Positions 1 to 8,550 of a stretch of DNA of 64,000 nt are shown one piece after another. Within the stretch, counting starts at the first letter, position 1. Each line of letters begins with the position of its first letter. The notes below the pieces were generated by a model. The model worked only from the letters and a program-made list of their open reading frames with translations. It had not been told where the DNA came from and made no database searches. The DNA is from Tsukamurella paurometabola DSM 20162 (GTDB taxonomy: Bacteria > Actinomycetota > Actinomycetes > Mycobacteriales > Mycobacteriaceae), in contig NC_014158.1 of assembly GCF_000092225.1 (NCBI RefSeq), forward strand, positions 682,001 to 746,000, written 5' to 3'. Position numbers and translations under genes: made by a program.

Positions 1-215
1 TAGTTACGTGCGGCCAGTCCCCGGGCGAAGTGGACGATCGACGCGCCCTGAACCATCGTGTTATCCACGTCGAAGAACGCGGCCGCGGTGAGATCGGGTG
101 GCACCGCACCCTCTTCGCGGCCCTCCTTCTCGGCCAGCAGGGAATGCGCGGCATCGGCGCTCGCCTCGCCTGCCTCGCTCTGCCGAATCTCTTCGGCGCT
201 GGCCTGGTCGGACAC
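1..215 (-). CDS. HAD-family (SerB1-like) hydrolase, N-terminal part
   Basis: Only the first 71 codons lie in the window; the gene continues past the left edge. The start is a GTG with a GGGAGGT ribosome site seven bases upstream. After an acidic tail of about 45 residues the frame reads [15 protein letters not shown], the DxDxT nucleophile motif of the haloacid dehalogenase superfamily in the form seen in SerB1-like phosphatases of Mycobacteriales. The family hydrolyses phosphoesters such as phosphoserine, with the first Asp as nucleophile. The gene is divergent from the glutaredoxin-like gene, as next to hemA in mycobacteria. The substrate cannot be judged from this fragment. Confidence 0.8.
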   Translation of the reverse strand, partial: MSDQASAEEIRQSEAGEASADAAHSLLAEKEGREEGAVPPDLTAAAFFDVDNTMVQGASIVHFARGLAARN

Positions 216-291
216 TGGCCACCTCCCACTCGCGACGGATGTCTCTCAACCTTAGCGGCGCTCGCCGGTAGCCGGGTGGGACACTCGACAC

Positions 292-558
292 ATGGCACCG
301 TTGCGGACCCTCACCCTTCTCACCCGCGCGGGCTGCGGCATGTGCGCTCACGCCCGCGAGGAACTCACCGCGCTGGTCGCGGAGCTCGCTGCCGCAGGGC
401 GTCCCGTCGAATACCTCCAGGTCGATGTGGATGCCGCAGGAAACAACGAGCTCCGTGCCGAATACGGCGACATGCTGCCCGTGGTTCTGCTCGACGGGGA
501 GCAGCACAGCTACTGGGAGGTCGACGAGGCCAGGCTGCGCGCCGATCTCGCGGCGTGA
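292..558 (+). CDS. glutaredoxin-like thiol-disulfide protein
   Basis: An 88-residue single-domain protein with a thioredoxin fold pattern: beta strand, then CGMC at residues 15-18 (redox-active CxxC), then helix, and a cis-Pro region around MLPVVLLDG. This is the short DUF836/glutaredoxin-like family usually found immediately before hemA in Mycobacteriales. A role in disulfide exchange is inferred. No Shine-Dalgarno sequence precedes the ATG; a GACACT hexamer ends six bases before it, so the message may be leaderless. About 125 bases separate it from hemA. Confidence 0.85.
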   Translation: MAPLRTLTLLTRAGCGMCAHAREELTALVAELAAAGRPVEYLQVDVDAAGNNELRAEYGDMLPVVLLDGEQHSYWEVDEARLRADLAA

Positions 559-572
559 ACGCCGATTAACAC

Positions 573-591
573 GTAGGTAAGCCTCAGCGCG
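573..591 (+). promoter_or_regulatory. possible IdeR/DtxR-like iron box before hemA
   Basis: The 19 bases GTAGGTAAGCCTCAGCGCG match the IdeR consensus well in the left half (TAGGT, AG, CT) and poorly in the right, roughly 12 of 19 positions. It lies about 95 bases upstream of the hemA start. Iron control of heme synthesis would make sense, but the match is weak. Confidence 0.2.
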
Positions 592-685
592 TTTTCCCTC
601 TGGGACCGATCGGGGGTAGCGTGCAGGGTAACGGGACAACTACGTTCTGTAGTTCCCGCGTGAGTTCTGCGAAGGAGCAGCCAGG

Positions 686-2023
686 GTGTCGGTTCTGCTG
701 TTCGGCGCGTCGCACCGCAGCGCGCCGGTGTCGGTCCTCGAGCGATTGGCGATCACCGAGACCGATCGCCCCAAGGTGCTGGCGCAGCTCATGGAGTCGC
801 CCCACATCGACGAGGTCATGGTGGTCACCACCTGCAACCGGGTCGAGATCTACGCCGTCGTCGAGGCGTTCCACCCCGCTCTGGAGGCCGTCTCCGACGT
901 CCTCTCCACCCGCTCCGGCCTCACTATCAACGAACTGAGCAAGCACGCGTTCGTCCGGTACTCCGAGGCGGCGGTGCAGCACCTGTTCTCGGTGGCCAGC
1001 GGACTCGACTCGATGGTCGTGGGGGAGCAGCAGATCCTCGGCCAGATCCGCGGCGCCTACGCCGCCTCGGACGAGCACCAGGTGGCCGGCCGGGTCATCC
1101 ACGACCTCGCCCAACGGGCCCTGCATGTGGGTAAGCGCGTGCACACCGACACCGGCATCGACAAGGCCGGCGCCTCGGTGGTCTCCGTCGCCCTCGATCG
1201 CGCGCGCGATGTGCTCTCCCCGCAGGACGCCGAGGTCCGGCGCGCACTCGTGGTCGGCGCCGGAGCCATGGGCGGCCTCGCCGTCGCGCACCTGGCCCGC
1301 GCGGGCGCCGTCGACGTCACCGTCGCCAACCGCACCCAGGACAAGGCCGACCGTCTCGCCCAGGCCGCGCTCGACGCCGGTGTGACCGCAGCCCGCGGGG
1401 TGGCGATGGACGATCTCGTCGTCGCGCTCGCCGACGCCGATGTGCTCATCGCGTGCACGGGCGCCGTCGGCAGCGTCGTGAGCCTCGCCGATGTGCATTC
1501 CGCGCTCGCGCAGCGCACCGTCGACACCGATCTGGTGGTGTGCGATCTGGGGCTGCCCCGCGATGTCGACCCCGCGGTGGCCGGGTTGCCCGGCGTGGCC
1601 GTGATCGACATCGACGCGCTCTCCCGCGAGCCGGGCGCCCAAGCCGCCGAAGAGGATGCCGAGAAGGCGCGACGCATCGTGCTGGACGAGCTCGCCGAGT
1701 ACCTGTCCGCGCAGCGCTCCGCCGAGGTGACCCCGACCGTGACGGCGCTGCGCCGGCGCGCCGCCGAGGTCGTGGAAGCCGAACTGCTGCGGCTGGATTC
1801 ACGTCTTCCGGGCCTTGAGGGCACGGACCGCGACGAGGTGGCACAGACGGTGCGCCGCGTTGTGGACAAGCTCCTGCATGCCCCCACGGTGCGCGTGAAG
1901 CAGCTCGCCGCCACCCCGGGCGGCGACTCCTATGCGGAGGCGCTGCGCGAGCTGTTCGAACTCAAGCCGGGCGCCACGGGCGCCGTCTCCGCGACCGAAG
2001 GATCCGACGAGCGAAGTGTCTGA
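686..2023 (+). CDS. hemA: glutamyl-tRNA reductase
   Basis: NADPH-dependent reduction of glutamyl-tRNA to glutamate-1-semialdehyde, the first committed step of C5 heme synthesis. The 445 residues match the family length. Catalytic Cys50 is in TTCNR (residues 48-52), the conserved [15 protein letters not shown] block is at about 106-120, and the NADPH Rossmann motif GAGAMG is at 191-196, followed by a helical dimerisation region. The GTG start is preceded by AAGGAG eight bases upstream. hemC overlaps its end by eight bases, so the two are translated as a unit. hemL, which uses the product, lies 22 kb away in this window. Confidence 0.97.
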   Translation: MSVLLFGASHRSAPVSVLERLAITETDRPKVLAQLMESPHIDEVMVVTTCNRVEIYAVVEAFHPALEAVSDVLSTRSGLTINELSKHAFVRYSEAAVQHLFSVASGLDSMVVGEQQILGQIRGAYAASDEHQVAGRVIHDLAQRALHVGKRVHTDTGIDKAGASVVSVALDRARDVLSPQDAEVRRALVVGAGAMGGLAVAHLARAGAVDVTVANRTQDKADRLAQAALDAGVTAARGVAMDDLVVALADADVLIACTGAVGSVVSLADVHSALAQRTVDTDLVVCDLGLPRDVDPAVAGLPGVAVIDIDALSREPGAQAAEEDAEKARRIVLDELAEYLSAQRSAEVTPTVTALRRRAAEVVEAELLRLDSRLPGLEGTDRDEVAQTVRRVVDKLLHAPTVRVKQLAATPGGDSYAEALRELFELKPGATGAVSATEGSDERSV

Positions 2024-2972
2024 CTCCGACTCCACGGCCGATACCCTCCCCGTTCCACTCCGTATCGGCACGCGTGGCTCGCTGCTGGCCACCACGCAGG
2101 CCGGTACCGTGCGCGATGCGCTGATCGCCGCGGGCCACCCCGCCGAGCTGGTCATCGTGACCACCCCGGGTGACCTGAGTTCCGACCCCGTCGAGAAGAT
2201 CGGCGTCGGCGTGTTCACCTCCGCGCTGCGCGACGCGCTCGCGAACGGCGAGGTGGACGTGGCCGTGCACTCCTACAAGGATCTGCCGACAGCGCCCGAC
2301 GATCGCCTGGTGCTGGCCGCGGTTCCGCCCCGCGAGGACTCCCGCGACGCGCTCGTCGCCCGCGACGGCATGGTGCTCGGCGAACTGCCCGCAGGTTCCG
2401 TGGTGGGTACCTCCAGTCCGCGCCGGGCGACGCAGCTTACAGCACTGGGTCTGGGTTTGGAAATCCGCCCCCTACGAGGCAATCTTGATTCTCGGTTACG
2501 CAAAGTCGCGGATGGCGAACTCGACGCGATCGTGGTCGCACTCGCCGGACTCAAGCGAATCGGTCGCCATGACGAGGTGACGGAAGCGCTCGATCCGGTG
2601 CAGATGCTTCCGGCGCCCGCTCAGGGCGCCCTCGCCGTGGAGTGCCGCCGAGGCGATGCTGACCTGCAGTCCGTGCTCTCCGAGCTCGACGATCACTGGA
2701 CTCGCGCGGCGGTTACCGCCGAGCGGGCCCTGCTCGCCGAACTGGAGGCCGGATGCACCGCGCCCGTCGGTGCGATCGCGGAAGTCGTCGAGTCCCTCGA
2801 CGACGACGGTCGGATCTTCGAGGAGCTGTCACTGCGCGGCATCGCGCTCGCGGCGGACGGCTCTGATTCGGTCAAGGCCTCCGCAGTCGGTCCGGTGGGC
2901 GAGGCCGGCGCGCTGGGCACCGCGCTGGCACGAGAGCTGCTCGACCTGGGCGCACGCGACCTGCTCGCGTAA
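2016..2972 (+). CDS. hemC: porphobilinogen deaminase (hydroxymethylbilane synthase)
   Basis: Polymerises four porphobilinogen units to hydroxymethylbilane. From a GTG start overlapping the hemA stop the protein is 318 residues, normal for the family. Visible motifs: RIGTRGS near the start, HSYKDLP with catalytic Asp89, GTSSPRR at 131-137, and [10 protein letters not shown] with Cys247, which carries the dipyrromethane cofactor. The open frame extends upstream, but the earlier codons overlap hemA and encode unrelated Arg/Pro-rich sequence, so the GTG is preferred. Confidence 0.96.
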   Translation: MSDSDSTADTLPVPLRIGTRGSLLATTQAGTVRDALIAAGHPAELVIVTTPGDLSSDPVEKIGVGVFTSALRDALANGEVDVAVHSYKDLPTAPDDRLVLAAVPPREDSRDALVARDGMVLGELPAGSVVGTSSPRRATQLTALGLGLEIRPLRGNLDSRLRKVADGELDAIVVALAGLKRIGRHDEVTEALDPVQMLPAPAQGALAVECRRGDADLQSVLSELDDHWTRAAVTAERALLAELEAGCTAPVGAIAEVVESLDDDGRIFEELSLRGIALAADGSDSVKASAVGPVGEAGALGTALARELLDLGARDLLA

Positions 2973-3066
2973 GCACCCGGACGCGCACCCTGCCCGCCGC
3001 GCGCACGCGGTCTTGTCTCGACGGCCGCGCGCACGCACCGCATACAGGACGACGGAGAGCCGATAC

Positions 3067-4770
3067 ATGAGCCGCACTGCACAGTCCGCGAAGGCAGCCG
3101 ACACCGACGCGGTGTCCAGCCGCTCGGCCGCGAAGGCGAGCAAACCCGCCCGTGGCAAGGCCACAGCGCCGGGGCGCATCACCTTCGTGGGTTCCGGTCC
3201 GGGCGACCCGGGGTTGCTGACCCTGCGTGCACAGCAGACTATCGCGCAGGCGCGCACCGTCTACACCGACCCCGACGTTCCGGCGACGGTGCTGGAGATG
3301 GTGGGTGCCGAGTTGCCGGTCGAGCCGATCGAGACCGACGCTGACGCCCCCGCGGCCGAACCCGCGAAGGGCCGCAAGGCCGAGCCGGCGTTCCGCAACC
3401 CCGCGACCGTCGCACCCGCCCTGGGTGAGCCGGCCGAGGTCGCCAAGACCCTGTTGACCCAGGCCCGGCACGGCCAGGACGTGGTGCGTCTCGTCGCGGG
3501 CGATCCGATGTCCTCGGACGCCGTGCTCGCCGAGATCCACGCCGTCGCCCGCACCCAGATCGCCTTCGAGGTGATCCCCGGCCTGTCGACCGCGACCGCC
3601 GTGCCCGCGTACGCCGGCATGGCTCTGGGCTCGGCGCACACCGTCGCCGACGTCCGGGGCGAGGTCGACTGGGCGGCGCTGGCCGCCGCACCGTCGCCGC
3701 TGGTGCTGGGCGCGACCGCCGAGCACCTGGCCGATGCTGCGTCGGCTCTGGTCGAGAACGGTCTGGCCCCGCAGACCCCGGTCGCGGTGACCACGCAGGG
3801 CTCGACCTGCAAGCAGAAGACCCTGGATGCCACCCTGGCCACCCTGAACGAGGTCGCCGCCGGCCTGCCCGGCCCGCTGGTGATCACCGTCGGCAAGGTG
3901 GTGGGCACCCGCAGCAAGCTCTCCTGGTGGGAGTCGCGCGCGCTGTACGGCTGGACCGTGCTGGTGCCGCGGACCAAGGACCAGGCCGCCGACATGTCGA
4001 ACCGACTGCGTGGCCACGGCGCCATCCCGATGGAGGTCCCGACCATCGCGGTCGAGCCCCCGCGCAGTCCTGCCCAGATGGAGCGGGCCGTGAAGGGCCT
4101 GGTCGATGGCCGGTACCAGTGGGTGGTCTTCACCTCCACCAACGCCGTGCGCGCCGTGTGGGAGAAGTTCACCGAGTTCGGGCTCGACGCCCGCGCCTTC
4201 TCGGGTGTGAAGATCGCGTGCGTCGGTGAGCAGACGGCCGCCAAGGTCCGCGCCTTCGGCATCGAGCCGGAGCTGCTGCCCACCGGCGAGCAGTCCAGCC
4301 TGGGCATGCTCGAGGTGTTCCCGCCCTTCGACGACGTTTTCGATCCGGTCAACCGGGTGCTGTTGCCGCGCGCCGATATCGCGACCGAGACCCTCGCCGA
4401 GGGGCTGCGCGATCGTGGCTGGGAGATCGACGACGTGACCGCGTACCGCACGGTGCGGGCTGCGCCGCCCCCGGCCTCGACCCGCGAGATGATCAAGACC
4501 GGCGACTTCGACGCGGTCTGCTTCACCTCGAGTTCGACGGTGCGCAACCTGGTCGGCATCGCGGGCAAGCCGCATTCGCGGACCATCGTCGCGTGCATCG
4601 GTCCGAAGACGGCCGAGACGGCGATCGAGTTCGGACTGCGGGTGGACGTGCAGCCGGAGACCGCGTCGGTGGAGGACCTCGTCGAGGCCCTGGCCGCGCA
4701 CGCCTCCCGGCTCCGCGCCGAGGGCACGCTGCCCCCGCCGCGCAAGAAGCCGCGCCGCTCGCGCTCCTAG
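3067..4770 (+). CDS. hemD: fused tetrapyrrole methylase-like / uroporphyrinogen-III synthase
   Basis: A 567-residue two-domain protein of the actinobacterial HemD/CysG-like type. After a basic Lys/Ala-rich tail, residues about 37-285 form a tetrapyrrole methylase fold with GSGPGDPGLLTLRA at 42-55; residues about 290-545 are the HemD domain, which closes hydroxymethylbilane to uroporphyrinogen III (SRALYGWTVLVPR, then VFTSTNAVRAVW, ACVGEQTAAK, CFTSSSTVRN). The C-terminus is Arg/Lys-rich. The methylase half lacks the GRGGEE substrate segment of true CobA/SUMT enzymes, where AGDPMSSDAV stands instead, so methyltransferase activity is doubtful; synthase activity is the safe call. The start is an ATG 94 bases after hemC, with GGAGA upstream. 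Confidence 0.93.
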   Translation: MSRTAQSAKAADTDAVSSRSAAKASKPARGKATAPGRITFVGSGPGDPGLLTLRAQQTIAQARTVYTDPDVPATVLEMVGAELPVEPIETDADAPAAEPAKGRKAEPAFRNPATVAPALGEPAEVAKTLLTQARHGQDVVRLVAGDPMSSDAVLAEIHAVARTQIAFEVIPGLSTATAVPAYAGMALGSAHTVADVRGEVDWAALAAAPSPLVLGATAEHLADAASALVENGLAPQTPVAVTTQGSTCKQKTLDATLATLNEVAAGLPGPLVITVGKVVGTRSKLSWWESRALYGWTVLVPRTKDQAADMSNRLRGHGAIPMEVPTIAVEPPRSPAQMERAVKGLVDGRYQWVVFTSTNAVRAVWEKFTEFGLDARAFSGVKIACVGEQTAAKVRAFGIEPELLPTGEQSSLGMLEVFPPFDDVFDPVNRVLLPRADIATETLAEGLRDRGWEIDDVTAYRTVRAAPPPASTREMIKTGDFDAVCFTSSSTVRNLVGIAGKPHSRTIVACIGPKTAETAIEFGLRVDVQPETASVEDLVEALAAHASRLRAEGTLPPPRKKPRRSRS

Positions 4771-4778
4771 TGCGCACC

Positions 4779-4784
4779 TAGACT
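4779..4784 (+). promoter_or_regulatory. -10 hexamer of hemB, leaderless start
   Basis: TAGACT ends seven bases before the hemB ATG and no Shine-Dalgarno sequence is present, so transcription probably begins at or next to the start codon. Confidence 0.5.
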
Positions 4785-4791
4785 GGGAAGC

Positions 4792-5784
4792 ATGAGTTTT
4801 CCGCAGGTGCGACCGCGACGGCTGCGCACCACGCCCGCCGTCCGCAGGTTGGTCGCCGAGGTCTCGGTCGAGCCCAGGCAGTTGGTGCTGCCGATGTTCG
4901 TGCGGGACGGGATCGACGCCCCGGTGCCGATCTCATCGATGCCGGGGGTGCAGCAGCACACGCTCGATTCGCTGCGGGCCGCCGCCGACGAAGCCGTGCG
5001 CGCCGGAGTCGGTGGGCTGATGCTGTTCGGCGTGCCCGACGATGCCGATAAGGATGCCGAGGGCAGCGCGTCCTGGAATCCCGACGGTGTGCTCAACCGC
5101 GGCCTGCGTGCGCTCCGCGATGACCTGGGCGACGCGACGGTGATCATGGCCGACACCTGCCTGGACGAGTTCACCTCGCACGGGCATTGCGGTGTGCTCG
5201 ATGCGGAGGGGCGCGTGGATAACGACGCCACTCTGGAGCGGTACGCGCTGATGGGCGTCGCGCAGGCGCAGGCCGGAGCACACATGCTGGGACCGTCGGG
5301 GATGATGGACGGGCAGATCGGCGTACTCCGGTCGGCGCTGGACACCGCGGGACAGCACGATGTTTCACTGTTCGCCTACACCGCGAAGTACGCCTCCGCG
5401 TTCTACGGCCCGTTCCGAGAGGCGGTCGGGTCCTCGTTGCAGGGCGATCGGCGCACCTACCAGCAGGACGCGGCGAATCGTCGGGAATCGTTGCGCGAGC
5501 TGGATCTCGATGTGGCCGAGGGCGCCGATCTGGTGATGGTGAAGCCGGCCATGAGCTATCTGGACGTGCTGGCGGACGTGGCCGCGGCGTCACCGGTTCC
5601 CGTTGCCGCGTACCAGATCTCCGGTGAGTACGCGATGATCACCGCGGCCGCGCAGAACGGTTGGATCGACCGCGACTCCGCGATCCGCGAGTCCCTGCTG
5701 TCGATCCGCCGCGCCGGCGCCGACGTGGTGCTCACGTACTGGGCCGTCGAGGCCGCGCAGCGCATCGCACGGGGCCAGTGGTGA
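4792..5784 (+). CDS. hemB: delta-aminolevulinic acid dehydratase (porphobilinogen synthase)
   Basis: Condenses two 5-aminolevulinate molecules to porphobilinogen. The 330-residue TIM-barrel protein has the two Schiff-base lysines Lys199 ([11 protein letters not shown]) and Lys251 ([10 protein letters not shown]). The metal loop reads [13 protein letters not shown]: Cys123 and Cys133 are present, but the middle zinc ligand of classical zinc enzymes is Asp125, an intermediate between the zinc and magnesium types that is common in actinobacteria. A small membrane protein gene overlaps the stop codon by four bases. Confidence 0.97.
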   Translation: MSFPQVRPRRLRTTPAVRRLVAEVSVEPRQLVLPMFVRDGIDAPVPISSMPGVQQHTLDSLRAAADEAVRAGVGGLMLFGVPDDADKDAEGSASWNPDGVLNRGLRALRDDLGDATVIMADTCLDEFTSHGHCGVLDAEGRVDNDATLERYALMGVAQAQAGAHMLGPSGMMDGQIGVLRSALDTAGQHDVSLFAYTAKYASAFYGPFREAVGSSLQGDRRTYQQDAANRRESLRELDLDVAEGADLVMVKPAMSYLDVLADVAAASPVPVAAYQISGEYAMITAAAQNGWIDRDSAIRESLLSIRRAGADVVLTYWAVEAAQRIARGQW

Positions 5785-6341
5785 CGGGGCCGCAGTGGCC
5801 CGGCCCCGTCTGGCCCGGCCCCGGCCCGCAGCCGCCGAGCTGGCCCGGACCGCCGCCGGCGCCGAAGCCCGAGCGCGGTCCCCGGCCCGACGATGTGAAG
5901 CTCTCCGTACAGCTGTGGATCTTCGTGATCGTCTGCTCGACCATCGCCCGGATAGCGGAGGCGCTCAGTGTTCGTGGCTCGCGTGAACTGCGCGAGGCCT
6001 ATGCGGAGATCCGCAAGACCGACGGCGACCGCCCGCCCGTGTTCCAGACCTTCGAGTCGTTCGAGAACACGCTGTTCACCATGGCCATCGTGGTGACGGT
6101 GCTGGTGGCGATCGGCGTGTGCGTGCTGGTGTACCTGAACTGGCTGGGGCAGGCATGGACGCGGATCGCGTTGCAGTTGGTCGCCGGGTTCGTGGTGATG
6201 TTCGGCATCCTCTCCTTCGGTACCGACGATCCGCTGGTGGCGGTGCCGTCGATCCTGGCCGCCGTGGCGGTGGTGGGTGCGGTGATCGCCGGGAACTCGC
6301 GGGAATCGTTGGAGTACTTCAAGCCCGGCGCCACCTCGTGA
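5781..6341 (+). CDS. proline-rich membrane protein coupled to hemB
   Basis: A 186-residue protein that starts at the GTG overlapping the hemB stop (GTGA). Residues 1-38 are a cytoplasmic or extracellular tail of repeated WPGP/PPAP units, followed by about four membrane segments (43-60, 99-119, 128-146, 151-170). An unannotated membrane protein of this kind follows hemB in mycobacteria. The function is unknown; coupling to hemB and to the next gene suggests co-expression, not necessarily a heme role. Confidence 0.8.
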   Translation: MTGPQWPGPVWPGPGPQPPSWPGPPPAPKPERGPRPDDVKLSVQLWIFVIVCSTIARIAEALSVRGSRELREAYAEIRKTDGDRPPVFQTFESFENTLFTMAIVVTVLVAIGVCVLVYLNWLGQAWTRIALQLVAGFVVMFGILSFGTDDPLVAVPSILAAVAVVGAVIAGNSRESLEYFKPGATS

Positions 6342-6805
6342 GTGAGCTGTACTCGGAGCGCGGGCTGTCGCGGGTGTGGCTGTTCATCGCACCGGTCCTC
6401 ACGATCGCCGTGATCGTCACGCAGGGTGTGGTCATCGGCGAATGGTCGGACTGGTGGATGTGGTTGCTGCTCGGCGGCCTGTCCCAGCTGTTCGTGTGGC
6501 TGCAGGTGACGGCGGGGCGCACGCACGTGAGCGTCGCGTTGACGCCGGAGGAGCTGCGCTGCGGCGAGGAGTCGATCCCGGTGGACGAGATCGCCGAGAT
6601 CCTGCCGGGGAAGATGCCGGATCATCCGAAGAAGGCGAAACCGGAGGAGTTCCCCTCCTGGTCGTCCGCCCGCGTGATGGGCAAGCTTCAGACGGTGCCG
6701 CGGCGCCGCTATGGAATGGGACTCAAACTCACGGACGGCTCCACCGTGCAGGCGTGGGCCCGCAACGACTATGCGCTCCGGGCGGCACTGGCACCACTGC
6801 TCTGA
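6338..6805 (+). CDS. small membrane protein with cytoplasmic PH-like tail
   Basis: A 155-residue protein starting at a GTG that overlaps the previous stop by four bases. Two hydrophobic segments (about 12-30 and 38-58) are followed by a soluble domain of about 90 residues (VSVALTPEELRCGEESIPVDEIAEI, GMGLKLTDGSTVQAWARN) shaped like bacterial PH/DUF3093-type domains. That domain guess rests on pattern only. It is the last gene of the heme transcription unit and is convergent with the NUDIX gene. Confidence 0.75.
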   Translation: MSELYSERGLSRVWLFIAPVLTIAVIVTQGVVIGEWSDWWMWLLLGGLSQLFVWLQVTAGRTHVSVALTPEELRCGEESIPVDEIAEILPGKMPDHPKKAKPEEFPSWSSARVMGKLQTVPRRRYGMGLKLTDGSTVQAWARNDYALRAALAPLL

Positions 6806-6821
6806 TGCCGCTCACGTGAGG

Positions 6822-7298
6822 TCACTGCCAGGCGGGGCGAGTATCACCGCGCAGGGCGGCGAGGCCGAGGCGGACACGCTCTGTCTGCCGAACCGACATC
6901 GGCGGTAGGGCCTCGGGGGAGAACCAGGCGATCTCCAGTGATTCGTCGTCGGCCACGTGCGCCTCACCGGAGAGGTAGCGGCACAGGAACAGCAGCGTGA
7001 GGTATTGCGCGGTATCGCCGTTGGGGTAGGCGACGGGCTCGTCGGTGCGCACGGCGAGCAGGTCGAGTATCTCGGCGTCGACGCCCGCCTCTTCGCGGAT
7101 CTCGCGGACGATGGCATCAGCGGGCTGCTCGCCGGGTTCGAGGATGCCGGCGAGGGAGGCCCACTCGCCGGTATCGGCGCGACGGCCCAGCAGGACGTCG
7201 CCGGACTCGTTGACCACGACCGCGGCCACGCCGGGGAGCCACAGCAGGTCGGTGCCGATCTTCTCGCGGATGGTGCGTACGTACTCGGGGATGGGCAT
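6822..7298 (-). CDS. NUDIX hydrolase
   Basis: A 158-residue single-domain NUDIX protein. The box GX5EX7REUXEEXGU is intact at residues 51-73 (GILEPGEQP followed by REIREEAGV), so it should bind Mg2+ and cleave a nucleoside diphosphate linked to another moiety. The N-terminal EYVRTIREKIG segment is typical of the actinobacterial ADP-ribose pyrophosphatase-like group; the true substrate is unknown. The ATG lacks a ribosome site but has TAGCCT six bases upstream. It is divergent from copZ. Confidence 0.9.
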   Translation of the reverse strand: MPIPEYVRTIREKIGTDLLWLPGVAAVVVNESGDVLLGRRADTGEWASLAGILEPGEQPADAIVREIREEAGVDAEILDLLAVRTDEPVAYPNGDTAQYLTLLFLCRYLSGEAHVADDESLEIAWFSPEALPPMSVRQTERVRLGLAALRGDTRPAWQ

Positions 7299-7304
7299 GG
7301 GCCC

Positions 7305-7310
7305 AGGCTA
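7305..7310 (-). promoter_or_regulatory. -10 hexamer of the NUDIX gene, leaderless start
   Basis: On the minus strand TAGCCT lies six bases before the ATG at 7298, and no ribosome site is visible. Confidence 0.45.
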
Positions 7311-7318
7311 CCGGTTGG

Positions 7319-7341
7319 CATATACCCCTAGGGGGTATATG
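7319..7341. promoter_or_regulatory. CsoR/CstR-type operator before copZ
   Basis: A perfect dyad with 10-bp arms, CATATACCCC and GGGGTATATG, separated by TAG. The ACCCC...GGGGT core is the operator type of CsoR-family repressors. It lies about 60 bases upstream of the copper chaperone gene. The only CsoR-family gene in the window is at 61119, and its own boxes share the CCCCTAGGGG core. Confidence 0.8.
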
Positions 7342-7399
7342 GTCGAAGGTGGTGCGCGCGACGATGGAGATTCGCGGCCCGCCGACGAAGGAGACAACC

Positions 7400-7606
7400 A
7401 TGGCAGTCGAGACCACCTACACCGTGACGGGGATGACCTGCGGCCACTGCGCGGCGTCGGTGCGCGAGGAGATCTCGGAGATCGGTGGCGTCACGGCCGT
7501 GGACGTCAATGTCGAAACCGGTGCCGTCACTGTCACCAGCGATGCGGACCTCACGCGCGATGACGTCTCCGCTGCGGTCTCGGAGGCCGGTTACACGCTC
7601 GCCTGA
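7400..7606 (+). CDS. copZ: heavy-metal-associated (CopZ-like) copper chaperone
   Basis: A 68-residue HMA domain protein with MTCGHC at residues 12-17; Cys14 and Cys17 bind Cu(I). The fold order (VTGMTCGHC, VDVNVETGAVTV, SEAGYTLA) is complete. The family carries cytosolic Cu(I) to P-type ATPases or repressors. GAAGGAG precedes the ATG by six bases. No copper ATPase is adjacent, which is unusual because copZ normally sits beside copA; the strong CsoR-type dyad upstream supports metal- or sulfur-responsive control. Confidence 0.9.
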   Translation: MAVETTYTVTGMTCGHCAASVREEISEIGGVTAVDVNVETGAVTVTSDADLTRDDVSAAVSEAGYTLA

Positions 7607-7629
7607 CCTGGAGAACGGCCCGCACCGGT

Positions 7630-7635
7630 TAGGGT
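7630..7635 (+). promoter_or_regulatory. -10 hexamer of the CYTH gene, leaderless start
   Basis: TAGGGT ends six bases before the ATG at 7642, and there is no Shine-Dalgarno sequence. Confidence 0.45.
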
Positions 7636-7641
7636 TGTCGC

Positions 7642-8265
7642 ATGTCTGAGCAGGGTTTCGGAGACTTCGAGTTCGAGCGCAAGTTCTTCGTCCACGAGGT
7701 TCCCGAGGCCGCTGCCCTCGATCCCTCGCCCACGCTGATCGTGCAGGCCTACCTGTTCGCCGCCGACGGCTACGCGGTCCGGGTCCGTGTTCAGGGCCCG
7801 GCCCCGGAGCAGCTCACCGACGATCCCGGTGCACTCGTCGATGCGCTCGGCGCGGTGACCACCGGGACCATGGCGGCCAAGGGGCCCGCCGTGAGCGGGA
7901 CCCGGTACGAGGCGGAGCGAGAGCTGGATCCGATGGTCGCGGGGCAGATCGTCCGCCGCGCCGAGCACGTGGTCGCCAAGGTGCGGTACTCGATGTGGCT
8001 CGGCGAGGACGGCTGGATCATCGACGACTTCCTCGGTGTCAACGCTCCCTTGGTGATGGCCGAGGTGGAACGCGGCGGCCCCGTCACCGATCTCGCCATC
8101 CCTGACTTCTGTGTGACCGAGGTGTCCGAGGATGACCGGTTCCGCAACGAATATCTCGCCCATGTCCCGTTCGGTGGCTGGGCAGACCCGTACCGCCGCG
8201 AACTCGCGCTGCTCGGGCCCCGATTCATGCATTCGCTCGGCGAGAATCGTCTCGGCGGCATCTGA
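7642..8265 (+). CDS. CYTH-domain triphosphate tunnel protein
   Basis: A 207-residue protein with the ExExK signature at residues 10-14 (EFERK), which defines the CYTH/triphosphate tunnel metalloenzyme superfamily. The following strands carry the usual charged residues (YAVRVRVQG, AAKGPAVSGTRYEAERELD, VAKVRYSMW, WIIDDFLG, MAEVE). Members hydrolyse inorganic triphosphate, form cAMP or act on thiamine triphosphate; actinobacterial orphans are mostly uncharacterised, so only the superfamily is asserted. It follows copZ by 35 bases but has its own start signals. Confidence 0.88.
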   Translation: MSEQGFGDFEFERKFFVHEVPEAAALDPSPTLIVQAYLFAADGYAVRVRVQGPAPEQLTDDPGALVDALGAVTTGTMAAKGPAVSGTRYEAERELDPMVAGQIVRRAEHVVAKVRYSMWLGEDGWIIDDFLGVNAPLVMAEVERGGPVTDLAIPDFCVTEVSEDDRFRNEYLAHVPFGGWADPYRRELALLGPRFMHSLGENRLGGI

Positions 8266-8271
8266 GATTCC

Positions 8272-8290
8272 GGGGTGAACCGCTCACCCC
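8272..8290 (+). terminator. hairpin after the CYTH gene
   Basis: Seven-base arms GGGGTGA and TCACCCC with a five-base loop start seven bases after the stop codon. No T-run follows, so this is a candidate terminator only. The rest of the gap up to 8480 shows nothing recognisable. Confidence 0.35.
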
Positions 8291-8481
8291 ATTCCAGCAA
8301 GCGGGTCACCACCGGTCGCACTCACGCCCGCCGAATACGGCCGGTCCGAGAAGTTTGCCCGGTTGAACCTTTGCATATCAAACGCTTCGCCCGTCGGTGG
8401 GAAGTCGAGTTGTGATGAAACGGTGACCATGTTAGGCGGCGTGTGTGCTGTGAGCTGTGTCTCTCGGTGTGCGTCTGGAAG

Positions 8482-8521
8482 TTGACGAGGCTGACATATC
8501 AACGTTAACTTAACGCTGATA
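8482..8521 (+). promoter_or_regulatory. MMPL promoter overlapped by a TetR-type operator
   Basis: TTGACG at 8482-8487 is followed, 17 bases later, by TTAACT at 8505-8510. A 25-bp dyad at 8497-8521 covers the -10 region: outer arms TATCA...TGATA and inner arms CGTTAA...TTAACG, symmetrical around 8509, with one mismatched pair apart from the centre base. The TetR gene at 10762, downstream in the same operon, is the natural candidate to bind it and autoregulate. Confidence 0.7.
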
Positions 8522-8550
8522 ACACACGTGGTTCACTGATCGGAGTTCCC

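Noticed and set aside
2656-3066. Upstream extension of the HemD reading frame to 2656
   Set aside because: It overlaps hemC in another frame and encodes Ser/Arg-rich shadow sequence; the ATG at 3067 has a ribosome site.
6811-6820. CTCACGTGAG palindrome between convergent genes as a terminator
   Set aside because: Only a five-base stem without loop or T-run; too weak to call.
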